DNA of 64,000 nt from Otatea glauca (Eukaryota > Streptophyta > Magnoliopsida > Poales > Poaceae): positions 12,583,178 to 12,647,177 of the forward strand of contig CM070717.1 in the NCBI GenBank assembly GCA_036346275.1, given 5' to 3'. Each line of letters opens with the position of its first letter. The first letter of the stretch is position 1. Position numbers and translations under genes: made by a program. Below the pieces are notes generated by a model. It had not been told where the DNA came from, did no database searches, and saw nothing but the letters and a program-made list of their open reading frames with translations. Below, in pieces: positions 31,698 to 44,869 of the stretch.

Positions 31698-33456
31698 CTA
31701 ATTATTTTCTTTCACAATTTGCCCTTCTTCATGATCGTCGCGATGATAGGTAGCTTCTGAGTGGTCTCTTCCTCGAGCCCGATGTTGCCATCTACGAAAG
31801 GAGGCAACTCGTCAAACCGGTTGTACTCATCCTCATCCACGACATTCTCAACTCCGACGATCCTTCTTTTCCCTGAAGAACTACATGTCGCTTCTTATCT
31901 CACGGTCGATTACATAGAAGACTTGTGCTACTTGCTTCATGAAATCACGAATGGTTAAATCTCTGTGTCCGACATGTTCGATGTCCAAAGTAGTGAAGCC
32001 GTACTTGTCCACCTTGACACCCTTTGGGAGTTGTACCCAACGACACCGAAACATCGGGATCTTAAAAATACAATAGTCGAGCTCCCAAATCTCTTCTATG
32101 AACCCATAGAAGCTAGTCTTCTTCTTTGCTGTGTTGTCATAGGCATCTATCTGGACACCACTATTTTGGTAAGTGCTTTTGCTATCCCGAGATCTCGTGT
32201 AAAGGTATATCCATTTATGTCGTATCCTTGCCATGTCAAGATTGTACCTGATGGCCCTTTTGCCAACCACCTCAACACAACACTCGTTTCTTTCCTAGTC
32301 ATATGCTCTTTGAACCAATGATTGAACAAACGGTTATGCTCTTTTGTTACCCAAGCCTCTGATCGTCCACGATTTTCCTCTCGTAGCTTATCCTTGTGCA
32401 TGTCCATATCGAGGACACCTCAATATTTGTTGCAAGACTGTGAAATGAGCTTTTGAACAATCCATGATCGTAAGAATTTGTTGATTTCCTTCCAATCGTC
32501 CCTTTTCGGCTAGCCTACCCTCATGGCGAGATATAGGCACTCCTACGGTTCCACCCCTCCATGTAATCCACGCAAAACTTCGATAACCTCCTCGGTTGCA
32601 TAACCTTCCACAATGCAGCCCTCGTGAGAGATCGATTGCGTACATACTTCTTCGGGATACCCATGTACCTTTCGAGCGGGTACATCGATGCGAGAATACG
32701 GGGCCACATACATTTATCTCATTCACAAGGTGAACAATGAGATGAACCATTATATCGAAAAATCATGGAGGGAAATACATCTCTAGGCGGCATAGTGTCT
32801 TGACCACATCATTCTCGATTCGAGAAAGTCCGATGGGATCGATGACCTTACGTGAAATCGTGTTGAAGAAGAAACACAACCTCATGATTGCCTCTCGGAC
32901 CTTTTCGGGCAAAATACCTCTAATTGCAATAGGAAGCATTTGTGTCATCATCACATGACAATCATGAGACTTCATGCCGATTAACTTCAAATCTTTCATC
33001 GAGACCGGTTTCTTGATGCTTGCGAATGTAACCGGATGGAACTTTCACACCATGCAAGCATTTGCAGAGTCTGTTCTCTCTTTCTTGGATAGAGTGTAAC
33101 AAGTGGGGGAGGTAAAGTCGGCCTTTCCGTTGTCTCGAGGATGTAGCTCACTCTGATTTTCATATCTTCGAGTCCCTTCGTGCCTTGATCAGTCCTTAGT
33201 TTTGCTAGGAATATTCAGCAAAATACCAATCAAGTCATCACATACATTTTCTCTACATGCATGACGTCTATGCAGTGTCGAACTTCTAAGTCCTTCCAAT
33301 AGGGCAAGTTCGAAAATATCGATCTCTTCTTCCACGTGATCTTCTCAGTACGAGACCTCGATTTATTATTACTCTCTCCCTTTCCAAGTACAACATTAAT
33401 ATCCTTAACCATATCATATACCTCTTCCCCACGAGGAGGCCTTGGAGCTATACCAT
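31698..33456 (-). pseudogene. C-terminal half of the inner TNP2-type transposase
   Basis: From the retrotransposon border it reads YDMVKDINVVLGKG, WKKRSIFSNLPYWKDLEVRH and IDVMHVEK (tnp2 family). Then come MKDLKLIGMKSHDCHVMMTQ, a DUF4218-like part (MVHLIVHLVNEI, SMYPLERYMG, KKYVRN) and a DUF4216-like part (FYGFIEEIWELDY, KVDKYGFTTLDIEHVGHRD). It ends in EEGQIVKENN and a TAG at 31698. Together with 44870-46319 it makes one gene. TNP2/TNPD binds the element ends and cuts them. Frames are broken in many places, even apart from the retrotransposon. Confidence 0.87.
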
Positions 33457-36400
33457 TGTAACACCCTAATTTTTGCTCTAATTTAAAAGTTTGAAGTATT
33501 TTTTATTTTTGAGAAATTTTGGAAATTTATTTAAATTTAATTGGATTTATTCAAATAGGGCTTTTCTAGAAAAAAAAATTGAATAATGGAAAAGTTTTTG
33601 CAAAGTTTTATTGAAAATATTTTAATTTTGTTCCAAATATCTCAAAGTAATTTCTGGAATTTTTCTAGAATTTTCTGCTATTTTAAAAGCCCCAAATGAT
33701 TTAATTGAATTTCTGGAATTATTTTAAATGTGAAATGTTTTAAAAATCACATGAACAGTAATAGGCCGAGCCCATTACTGTGCGTGTCGCACCCGCCCGC
33801 CGAAACCCTAGCGCCGCCTAGCCAAGCCATCCGTCCGGATCGCGCGCTGTCGTGTGCCACGTTGCCAGCGCGTGAGCCTTCGGATCGTCGCCGCGCGAAC
33901 GCACGTGATCACGCCACGTCGCCGTCCCGCGAGATCATCGGAGGCGTGGGCGTTGATGGCGTGACTTCGCCGGCCGTTCGCGCGCGCGTCGAGGCAGCCC
34001 TTAAGTCCCGTTGAAGGCATCGTGCGAGGCTTTCATCCGCATCTTTGACTCCTCGCACGCCGCCGCCGAGACTCCTCTAGCGCCCGTCTGAGCTCGCCGT
34101 AGTTGCTTCTTTGTGCCGCTGTTTTTCGTCGTTTGCTTCGCCGCGGTTTCTCTCGCGTCGCCAAGGTCACCGGAGTAATCCTTCCGCCACGCCGCGTCGA
34201 GCGAGCCACTTCATCACGCGGAGAAGCCACAGTAGCACCGTGGGCTGCGTCATCTTCCTCGACTCGTGACCTTTTCTTCTGCGCCGCCATCGCCTTCACC
34301 GAGCCGTCGTCCGTCCGATCTTCATCGCGCGCGCTTACGGTTCGTCCACGTCACCCTTCTTTGTGTTCTTCGAGTAGATCTGCATCGTTAGATCTGGTTT
34401 GAGCGGCTTGGATTAGATCTAGTTTACTGCGTTGTGTTTTTGTCTTAGCCGTTGGATCGTTAGTGAGCGCGTGAGATTGTGCGCGTGGCCGGGAATAATA
34501 AACAGCTCGGTGCCGTAGGCGTTAGATTAGATCTAAGCGGTAGAGATTGGATCTGGTTTTGCCCTAAGGATCGCGTCGTTCGATTTGAGCGTGCGGCGGA
34601 GATGGCACCGTACCCTCGCCAAATCACGTGTTGACGCTGGGCATTTTGGTAGGCGGACACGGATCCGGTAGTCGATTTCGTGCACCGTCGCGATTGCGCG
34701 CGTGTCGTCGCATGAACCGAGACGTCGCAGATGGCGGCGCGGTCTTGGCCGTTGGATCTGGCGCGCCGTTGGATGTGCGGCGCGTGGAGGCGCGGAGCCG
34801 AGGCGTCGCCGCGTTGGATCGCGACGCGCGTGTCGCGCGCATCTCGGTGCGGACTGCGGTGCGCGTGAGAGATCTAGCCGTTGATCCAGCGAGCGGTTCG
34901 GATCTTGCCGCGTGGCTGCAATGTTTACGGTGAACGAGTCCACGGTAGACGAGCCGAGCCGTGAACCCGATCCATAGACAGAGCGGCGTGGCGGCCTGCA
35001 GGCGTGCCGCGTGTCGTCTTGGCGTCATCGGCGTCATAAATATATTTTATATAAAAATATTTTGACGAAATTCATTTCTGTGCTGGCGTCATCATGACGC
35101 GATGCTGGCGTCATATATGCGAATTTCGAATAAAAATAATTCAGAAAAATCGGATTTTCATAATTTCGTATTTTGATTTTATTCAAACTTCAAATGACTA
35201 TAACTTTTGCATTTTAACTCGGTTTGGGTGATTCAAATTTCTAAAAATTCATAAAATTACGAGCTATTTAATGGTGAATTTTATTTGAATTTTTGAGGTC
35301 ATCTAGTATTCTGTATTAGCTATTTATTGCATATTTTGTTTGTGCAGCGTGAGACGCAAATTTGCTAGGAAAGTTTCGAGGAAGAATTAGTCGCTCAAGA
35401 CCAAGCTTGAACACGACCAGCAACTCTTTGAAGGCAAGTGATGCTTTGATCATTTTGATCCCAGATTTTAAAATGTAAATTATGCTTTGAAACTATACAT
35501 GCTAATTATTTAAAATGAATTTAAATTAATTTGGGATAATGTAGTTAATCAACCCATTTTATTATGCCACCTTGAATTATTAACTGTATGCCCTAAATCA
35601 TTGTCACCCTAAGTTTGATTATATCAGTTGGATGTTAATATTGTGCCAACACGGGAGGCTAGACCGTGAGTAGATGCTTAGCCTTGCAACGAATCATGAG
35701 TGTTCTTTCGGAAAAATGCTACAATACTGATTAAAGACATATTGAATGTATTTTGAAAAGTGGTGTGATGATGCCACATGATGAGATTGAGGTACCGCGA
35801 CCTGTGTGGTTCCGTACCGATGTTGAATTATTGCCGGCATGTGTTGCACAATAATCAATGGGGTGGGAAATGATTTAGGCTGGGGCAAGTGGCAAGAGGT
35901 CAGTGCAGTGGGCTGTGTGGCATTGGGTTGATGAGTGTTGTGAGTCTGTGTGCCACAATGGGTGTGTGCCATTTGTTGAGTGTTGGAAGTCTTGCCTTGG
36001 TTGGTTAAGGACTTCACCTTGCAAGCCTTTGATCCGAGTCACCGTACAACCACATGTCCGATATGGGACGGACCTAGTTGACTAGGGTTACGATATCTTT
36101 CCTCGATACCTCGGGGTGACAAGACACAGGGGGTGTATCTGTATGGGGAGCGTACGTGCTACGGCTTGGTGCCCATCCAGCGGTGATTGGCGGTCCTATA
36201 CTTGGCTCTGTGTGAGGAAGTGATAGCGAAGGCAATCTGGAGAGGTTCTTTAGTTAAGGTAGAGGTTCTGAAAAGCTTTGTTGCGGACAATCACCGTGTG
36301 GTGGCGGTCAGTATCTTGTGGGTAAAGTGTACAACCTCTGCAGAGTGTCAAAACTATTCGAATAGCCGTGCTCACGGTATTGAGCATTGCTCGGGATTCT

Positions 36401-37047
36401 GATCAAGGGTAGATTTTCATAAACAAAACATGGAAGGGGTGGCTGTGTGCCAAGTGTTAAAAACGAATCATTATATCAGTGTGCGAGAATCCTCGAGGAA
36501 AAACCATTTGAAATTATTATTACGTATAACTTTGTTCCTTTGCTTTAATCTAACTAAGATGTTGGTTAAAAATGCGCTTGATGCAAAAGAACCATTTAAG
36601 CCAATCCTTTGGAATAAGCTCGCATATAGTAATAGCGCCGCATTCTCATGCATTCTTGTTGAGTGCCTTGTGTACTCACCCCACCTTGCTTATCAACCCC
36701 AACATCGGTGGATGAGACTACACCACTTGGCGGGAGGAGTACATCGAGGACACGATGAACTAGGGGCAAGCCCGGTCGATTGCACTGTGGCAAGATGAAG
36801 GCTTCCACGACTTTTACTTATGTTCATTGCTATTTCTTTACTTTGATTAATGTAAGCCTGTGTGGCTAACTTATCCGTAAGGAGACCATAAGGTCGTACA
36901 ACTCAGTTTATATACATGTTTGCACTATTTATTCTTATATCCTTGTGTTTATGCATGATGTGCAACCACAGTATGCTGTGTGTGCTAGCGTGATCTGGGA
37001 TGCACGAGAATACACAGAGGGTCGGATTTTCGATTCGGGGCCCGACA
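33457..37047 (+). repeat. 5' LTR of the innermost retrotransposon
   Basis: Ends TG...CA. A GC-rich middle with AAACCCTAGCGCC (telo-box-like, near 33803) marks the probable leader. Both strands have spurious open frames there. The last 800 bp match 62041-62829. Confidence 0.92.
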
Positions 37048-37050
37048 GAG

Positions 37051-37064
37051 TGGTATCGAGCAGG
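37051..37064 (+). other. Primer binding site, degenerate
   Basis: TGGTATCGAGCAGG resembles TGGTATCAGAGC (initiator tRNA-Met) with a base missing. Confidence 0.65.
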
Positions 37065-37206
37065 TTGGTGTAGGTCTTGACCCTAGTTTGGTTGTGCCTA
37101 GGAGGGTAAAACTATTTTCTAAAGACCTAATCAACTTGAGCAAGAATATCAATGAAATCTCGACTTATCTCTTCTCCCTTATTCATACCTATCTTTGAAT
37201 TTTATT

Positions 37207-38228
37207 ATTCTCTATTTAATTTAAACAAGGTTTGTTTTGGCGGATGAGGATGATCCATACCTATGGAGAGCGCCGGAGGATACGCCCGCGGAGTTATGGC
37301 GTATGATCACGATTGCTCGGAGGTTTTGATGACCAGCATGCGAGGACTTGGTGAATGCAGGCGAGGACTTGGCGTCGCTGGGATGTCAAGATCACGATGT
37401 ATGCTCGGGAAAGGGCGAGGCGAGCCGTCCTATCTACATTTCGGTCGGGAGGTCTTCTTTTGGTGGAATCCGAGAGAGCGCGGCGAGCGTCGGCGGTGCC
37501 GCACTTACTCCGCAGAGTTGGAGGCACCGTCTTTACGTCACCATCCGCGTCGAGACAATCATTTTGACAGATGAGGAGCTTGTGGAGGAGGATGTCACTA
37601 TCACCCACCGGCGAGGTACGTCATCGCCAGAGGGCGCCTGGGCGAGGCGATCCGGAGCTGCGAGAGGACCCGCGACGAGGTCACGAGGCGAGATCCAGTG
37701 CGGGAGGGCTTAGCTCACTCCATGCGAAAGATCCGGGAGTTGGAGATGGCTCTGTATGGACCCGAGCCCGAGCGATCCCGGAGTTATACGATCCAGATCG
37801 GAGGAGCGGCGGGAGGCACCAGTCACGAGCGAGCAGCCCGGGACCAAGCAGAGTCGATGGGGTCTTTTGCACCACCGCAGGTAGGTCTTGAGATCGATTC
37901 GCCACGATGCGGAGCACCCACGATGTATGCTCGGGGAGCGCGGCCGGGTTGGCTCGATGAGTGATCGAGTCTAGTAGAGTATAGTGTCGAGACTCGAAGG
38001 TTGAGTCGCGTCTTTTTCTTGAGTCACCATTAGGTGTGAGTCGTCATAGAGTCCTATGTTAGCTTACTTGTTTTGGGTTGTGAGTGTCCCGTATGCGTTG
38101 CATTGCCCTTAGGCACTTGTGAGCAACCATATAGGTTTATATTATATCAATAAAGTGGCTAAATAAATTAAGTTACACCTGTTTCCCCACATAAATTCTT
38201 CTACTTGTCTATGCTTTCTTCTTTTCTT
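37207..38228 (+). pseudogene. Unknown ORF in the gag position, with 3'-UTR-like tail
   Basis: The frame-shifted coding part runs from about 37260 to 37970. It is homologous to 63018-63770 at the right edge, where single-frame stretches are clearer. There is a Trp/Arg-rich start (GGFAAELWRLM in the other copy), a middle (RTYSAELE, HHPRRDN) and a heptad-like Glu/Arg-rich tail (LAHSMRKIRELEMALYGPE). No gag motif, zinc knuckle or protease active site is present. After the coding part come about 250 bp of T-rich non-coding sequence with CAATAAAG. The protease end (DVILGMDWL) then appears directly. I do not recognise the protein. It could be a transduced host gene fragment or an accessory ORF of this retroelement family. 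Confidence 0.55.
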
Positions 38229-41200
38229 AACCTTGGATGTTATCCTGGGAATGGATTGGTTAACCAATCACAAGGCAGTGCTGGACTGCGGAAAAAGAGT
38301 CATATCGATCGAAAGCCCGGATGGAAAGAAGATTGAGTTTGAAGCAAAATCAGTGCGGGATGGACAATTGATGGTCAACAGCGTGAAGACTGTCAGCTTA
38401 GAGGAAGTGCCCATAGTCAATGAATATCCGGATGTTTTCCGGAAGATTTACAGAATGCCGCGGAGATAGAGATATCGAGTTCGTGATAGAGCTGGTTCGA
38501 GGGACAGCTCCATAGCTAAGAGACCTTACAGGATGTCCACAGAGGAATTGGTGGAAATGAAGAAGCAAATTGAAGAGGCTGCTTTGGAAAAGGATTTATA
38601 AGACCTAGTTCATCGCCATGGGGAGCACTGTCTTATTCGTCAAGAAGAAGGGCGGGAGTTTTAGGATGTGTATAGACTATCGTGCACTCAATGATGTGAC
38701 GATAAAGAATAAGTATCCTCTACCGGGATCGATGATTTGTTTGACGATTAAGAGGAAGCGAGTCTTCTCAAAATTGATCTCGATCGAGGATACCATCAAT
38801 TGAAGATCCGATCGGAGGATATTCAAGAAGCGCATTTCGTCAAGATATGGGCACTCTGAGTTTACAATGATGTACTTTGGTTTGACAAATGCACGGCATA
38901 TTTTATGAACTTAAAGAATAAGGTTTTTATGGAATACTTGGACAAGTTAGTCGTCATATTCATAGATGATATCCTTATCTATTCCAAGGCGAGAAGAGAG
39001 CACGCCGAGCATGTGAGGCTAGTCCTTGAAAAGTTGAGAGAGCAACGATTGTTTGCGAAATTTAGCAAATGTGATTTACGGAAGAATAAGGTTGAATTTC
39101 TTGGACACATAATGGCTGCGGCAGGAGTTGCGGTAGATCCAAAGAAAGTGGAGACGGTTCGCATTGGGAGCAACCCAAGTCGGTAACCCAAATCCGTAGT
39201 TTCCTTGGAATGGCGAGTATTACCGTCGATTCATTGAAGGATTCTCTCGATTGCGAGACCTCTTACGCAATTGTTGAAAAGGAAAGGAAATTCTTATGGG
39301 CGCTTTGAGTGTGAGAAGAGTTTTCGGAGTTGAAGAGGAGATTAACATCGGCTTTGTACTAGTTTTACAGACGTTCATCAAGACTTGACATTTATTGTGA
39401 TGCATCGCGTCGAGGATTGGGATGCGTGTTGATGCAAAATAGGAAGGTAATTGCCTATGCATCGAGGCAATTGAGACCACATGAGGAGAACTATCCGACT
39501 CATGATTTGGAATTAGCGTCGTGGTGCATGCACTAAAAATATGGCGTCATCATCTCATCGAAATAGATGTGAAGTGTATCTGAGATCATAAAAGTCTTAA
39601 GTATATCTTCAAGCAAGTTGACCTAAATATGAGGCAAAGAAGATGGTTAGAGTTAATCAAGGATTATAACATAGGAATTCACTACCACCTGGTAAAGCCA
39701 GCGTGGTGGCGGGCCTTGAGCGAAAGAACCACAGTGTAAATATCTTTGATGGAAACAGTCGGCGAGATTGTGTAAGGAATTCCGAAATTAGAAGCTGGAA
39801 ATGGTACGGAAGGATTCCTAGCAACTTTGGAAGTAAGACCTACCCTCGAAGATCGGATCAAGGAAGGCGCGAAAGATGATGATAAGATCAAAAGAATTAA
39901 GGGCAAAATGGATGAAGGCAAAGCAAAAGATTTCAAACTGGATGAACAAGGTACTATGTGGTTTAAAGGCGCATTTGTGTACCGAACAAAAGGAGTTGAA
40001 GCGATTAATTACGAGGAGGCTCATGACTCGGATACTCAATTCATCCAGAAGTGCGAAAATGTACCAAGATTTAAAGGAAAGATTTTGGTGGCCAAGCATG
40101 AAGCGAGAAGTCGCGAATATGTTGCATTATGTGACACATGCCAAAGAGTCAAAGCTATGCACCAAAGACCAGCGAGGCTATTACAACCCTTAAAGATACG
40201 AATGGAAATGGGAAGAAATTGGTATGGATTTCATAACCGGATTGCCCGAACACAAAGTGGATATGATTCCATATGGGTCATAGTGGATCGCTTAACCAAG
40301 GTGGCACATTTCATACCAATAAAGACCACTTATTAGGAGACCGGTTAGCGAGAACTTTATATGGCACGGATCGTGCCTTGCATGGAGTGCAAAAAGATAG
40401 TGTCGACAGGTACCCAATTTACCTCCAGTTTTGGGGTAAGCTACATGAGGCAATGGGGACTCGTTTGAACTTGATCTGACCTACCATCCGCAGACGGATG
40501 GTCAAGCGAGAGGGTTAACCAGATATTGGGAGATATGTTGAGAGCTGCGCTTTAGCATATTCCACCTCATGGGACAAGTGTTTGCCTTATCTGAGTTTAG
40601 TTACAACAACAGATTATCGAAGCGAGTTTACAGATGTCTCCATTTGAAGCTTTGTATGGTCGGTCTGTCGAACACCATTGAATTGGAATGAGACAAAGTA
40701 ACGACATGTTTTGGACCGACATTCTTCAAGAAGCGGAAGAACAGATCGCTCGATCGGGGAAAGATTGAAGATTGCACAATCAAAGCGTAAGAGTTATCTT
40801 GACAACCGTCGCAGGAGGCGAGCTTTGAACCCAAGATTTTGTGTACCTTAGAGTCACACCTCTCAAAGGAGTTAGAAGGTTCCATGCAAAAGGAAAGCTT
40901 CGCACCGGATATATCGGACCATTCAAGATCTTGAGCCGCAGAGGTGAAGTTGCTTATCGATTGGAGTTACCACCATCTTTGACAGAGTGCATGATGTATT
41001 TCATGTATCACAACGAAGAAGTGTCTTGAGTCTGGAGGAGCAAACACCTTTGGAGGCAATTGATCCGCAAGAAGATCGACTTACAAAGAACATCCGATGA
41101 AGATTACGGGCGTAATGGACGGAGAGACAAGGAACAAGTCAACACGTTTGCGAGAATTCAATGGAGTAACCATTCGGAAAGTGAAGCCACGTGGGAGCGC

Positions 41201-41250
41201 CAAGAAGACTGAAGAAGGAGTTTCTAACCTATTTACGTAGATGACCACGA
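38229..41250 (+). pseudogene. pol remnants: protease end, RT, RNase H, integrase, chromodomain traces
   Basis: It begins with LDVILGMDWLTNHKAVLDCG (end of protease). RT follows (FVKKKGGSFRMCIDYRALN near 38630; FIDDILIYSKARREH near 38960), then RNase H (MRQRRWLELIKDYN near 39640). Integrase traces are CDTCQRVKA, IWVIVDRLTKVAHFIP and YHPQTDGQ. At the end is NHSESEATWERQED, the chromodomain. It is related to the minus-strand Tekay polyprotein at 5274-6628 and 57138-58925. Frames change about every 50-150 bp because of single-base deletions, so no product is possible as read. Whether the deletions are biological or technical is open. Confidence 0.87.
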
Positions 41251-41270
41251 ATCTCGGGGCGAGATTACAT

Positions 41271-41282
41271 TAAGGGGAGGTT
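41271..41282 (+). other. Polypurine tract
   Basis: TAAGGGGAGGTT immediately precedes the TGTAACACC start of the 3' LTR. Confidence 0.8.
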
Positions 41283-44200
41283 TGTAACACCTAATTTTTC
41301 TCTAGTTTAAAAGTTTGAAGTATTTTTTATTTTGAGAAATTTTGGAAATTTATTTAAATTTAATTGGATTTATTCAAATAGGGCTTTTCTTGAAAAAAAT
41401 TGAATAATGGAAAAGTTTTTGCAAAGTTTTATTGAAAATATTTTAATTGAGTTCCAAATATCTCAAAGTAATTTCTGGAATTTTTCTAGAATTTTTCTCG
41501 CAATTTTAAAAGCCCCAAATGATTTAATTGAATTTTGGAATTATTTTAAATGTGAAATGTTTTAAAATCACATGAGCGATAATGGCCGAGCCCATTCTTG
41601 TCGCGAGTCGCAGCCCGCCCAAAAACCCTAAGCGCGCCTAGCCAAGCCATCCGATCCGGATCGCGCGCTGTGCGTGTGCCACGTCGCCCGCGCGCGTGAG
41701 CCTTCTGATCGTCGCCGCCGAACGCGCGAGATCACGCCACGTCGCCGTCCCGCGAGATCATCGGAGAGCGTGGGCATTGATGGCGTGACTTCCGCCACCG
41801 TTTCGCGCCGCGTCGAGGCAGCCCTTAAGTCCCGTTGAAGGCGTCGTCGAGGCTTTCACTCGCATCTTTGACTCCTCGCACGCACGCCGAGACTCCCTCT
41901 AGCGCCGCGTCGAGCTCGCCGTAGTTGCTTCTTTGTGCCGCCGCTATTTTTCGTCGTTTGCTTCGCGCGGTTTCTCTCGCCGTCGCCAAGGTCACCGGAG
42001 TAATCCTTCCGCCATGCGCGTCGAGCGAGCCACTTCATCACGCGGAGAAGCCACAGAGCGCCGTGGGCCGCGTCATCTTCCTCGACTCCGTGACCTTTTC
42101 TTACTGCGCGCCGTCGCCTTCACCGAGCTTCGTCGTCCGTCCGATCTTCATCGCACGCTCCTGGTTCGTCCACATCACCCTTCTTTGTGTTCTTCGAGAG
42201 TAGATCTGTACCGTTAGATCTGGTTTGAACGGCTTGGATTAGATCTAGTTTCTGCGTTGTGTTTTTGTCTTAGTCGTTGGATCGTTAGTGAGCGCGTGAG
42301 ATTGTGCCGCGTGCGGCCGAATAGTAAACACTCGGTGCCGTAGGCGTTAGATTAGATCTAAGCGGTAGAGATTGGATCTGGTTTTGCCCTAAGGATCCGC
42401 GTCGTTCGATTTGAGCGTCTGGCGGAGATGGCACCGTACCCTCGCCAAATCACGTGTTGGCGTGGGCATTTTGATAGGCGAGACCGAGATCCGGTAGTCG
42501 ATTTCGGTGCACGTCGCGATTGCGCGCGTGTCGTCGCATGAACCGAGGCGTCGCGATGGCGGTGTGGTCTTGGCCGTTGGATCTGAGCGCCGTTGGATGT
42601 GCGGCGCGTGGAGGCGCGAGCCGGCGTCGCCGCGTTGGATGCGTGGTGATCGTTGGATGCGCGACGCGTGTCGCACGCATCTCGGTCTTGCGCGGTGCGC
42701 GTGAGAGATCTGGCCGTTGATCCAGCGAGCGGTTCGGATCTTGCCGCGTGGCTGCAATGTTACAGTGAATCGAGTCCACGGTAGACCGAGCCGAGCCGTG
42801 AACCCATCCATAGACGAGCGGCGTGGCGGCCTGCGGGCGTGCCGCGTGTCGTCTTGGCGTCATCACGACGTCATAAATATGTTTTATATAAAAATATTTT
42901 GACGAAATTCATTTCTGTGCTGACGTCATCATGGCGCGATGCTGACGTCATATATGCGAATTTCGAATAAAAATAATTCAGAAAAATCGGATTTTCATAA
43001 TTTCGTATTTTGATTTTATTCAAACTTCAAATGACTATAACTTTTGCATTTTAACTCGGATTTGGGTGATTCAAATTTCTAAAAATTCATAAAATTATGA
43101 GCTATTTAATGGTGAATTTTATTTGAATTTTGAGGTCATCTAGTATTCTGTATTAGCTATTTATTGCATATTTTGTTTGTACTGCAGTGAGACGCAAATT
43201 TGCCGGAAAGTTTCGAGGAAGAATTCGTCGCTCAAGACCAAGCTTCGGAACACGACCAGCAACTCTTTGAAGGCAAGTGATGCTTTGATCATTTTGATCC
43301 CAGATTTTAAAATGTAAATTATGCTTTGAAACTATACATGCTAATTATTTAAAATGAATTTAAATTAATTTGGGATAATGTAGTTAATCAACCCATTTTA
43401 TTATGCCACCTTGAATTATTAACTGTATGCCCTAAATCATTGTCACCCTAAGTTTGATTATATCAGTTGGATGTTAATATTGTGCCAACACGGGAGGCTA
43501 GACCGTGAGTAGATGCTTAGCCTTGCAACGAATCATGAGTGTTCTTTCGGAAAAATGCTACAATATTGATTAAAGACATATTGAATGTATTTTGAAAAGT
43601 GGTGTGATGATGCCACATGATGAGATTGAGGTACCGCGACTGTGGTTCCGTGCGATGTTGAATTATTGCCGCATGTGTTGCACAATAATCAATGGGGTGG
43701 GAAATGATTTAGGCTGGGGCAAGTGGCAAGAGGTGTGTGCGGGTGGGCTGTGTGGCATTGGGTTGATGAGTGTTGTGAGTCTGTGTGCCACAATGGGCAT
43801 GTGCCACTGTTGAGTGTTGGAAGTCTTGCCTTGGTTGGTTAAGGACTTCACCTTGCAAGCCTTTGATCCGAGTCACCGTACAACCACATATCGATATGGG
43901 ACAGACCTAGTTGACTAGGGTTACGATATCTTTCCTCGATACCTCGGGGTGACAAGACAGGGTGTATCTGTATGGGGCGTGCACGTGCTACGGCTTGGTG
44001 CCCATCCAGCGGTGATTGGCGGTCCTATACTTGGCTCTGTGTGAGGGAAGTGATAGCGAAGGCAATCTGGAGAGGTTCTTTAGTTAAGGTAGAGGTTCTG
44101 AAAAGCTTTGTTGCGGACAATCACTGTGTGGTGGCGGTGTATCTTGTGGGTAAAGTGTACAACCTCTGCAGAGTGTCAAAACTATTCGAATAGCCGTGCT

Positions 44201-44869
44201 CACGGTATTGAGCATTGCTCGGGATTCTGATCAAGGGTAGATTTTCATAAACAAAACATGGAAGGGGTGGCGTGTGCCAAGTGTTAAAAACAGCTATTAT
44301 AAGGTGTGTCAAAGAATCCTCGAGGAAAAACCATTTGAAATTATTATTACGTATAACTGTTCCATTGCTTTAATCTAACTAAGATATTGGTTAAAAATGC
44401 CGCTTGATGCAAAAGAACCATTTAAGCCAATCCTTTGGAATAAGCTCGCATATAGTAATAGCGCCGCATTCATGCATTACTTGTTGAGTGCCTTGTGTAC
44501 TCACCCCACCTTGCTTATCAACCCCAACATCGGTGGATGAGACTACACCACTTGGGGGAGGAGTACATCGAGGACACGATGAACTAGAGGCAAGCCCGAT
44601 CGATTGCCTATGGCAAGATGAAGGCTTCCACGACTTTTACTTATGTTCATTGCTATTTCTTTACTTTGATTAATGTAAGCCTGTGTGGCTAACTTATCCG
44701 TAAGGAGACCATAAGGTCGTACAACTCGGTTTATATACATGTTTGCACTATTTATTCTTATATCCTTGTGTTTGTGCTGTGATGTGCAACCTGTATGCTG
44801 TGTGTGCTAAGCGTGATCTGGGATGGCACAGAATACAGGAGGGTCGGATTTGCAGATTCGGGCCCGACA
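41283..44869 (+). repeat. 3' LTR of the innermost retrotransposon
   Basis: Same ends and order as the 5' LTR. It is almost identical in the AT-rich sections (for example 43000-43560). It differs by many small indels in the GC-rich leader (41580-42880). Confidence 0.92.

Larger units (their letters stand above)
33457..44869 (+). mobile_element. Tekay-like LTR retrotransposon with 3.6-kb LTRs, gag replaced
   Basis: It starts TGTAACACCC and ends CCCGACA, with ACCAT on both sides (33452-33456 and 44870-44874). It sits in the tnp2 exon of the inner CACTA. The LTRs are about 3.59 kb each and leave only about 4.2 kb between them. The internal part has a decayed initiator-tRNA-Met type primer site, a non-gag ORF region, then protease end, RT, RNase H, integrase and remnants of a chromodomain, all with frequent frameshifts, and a polypurine tract. 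AT-rich parts of the LTRs are nearly identical. GC-rich parts differ mainly by one- or two-base indels. Confidence 0.93.

Noticed and set aside
36430..36798. Frame of 122 codons within the LTR
   Set aside because: The corresponding stretch of the other LTR is not open and no domain is visible; LTR sequence only.
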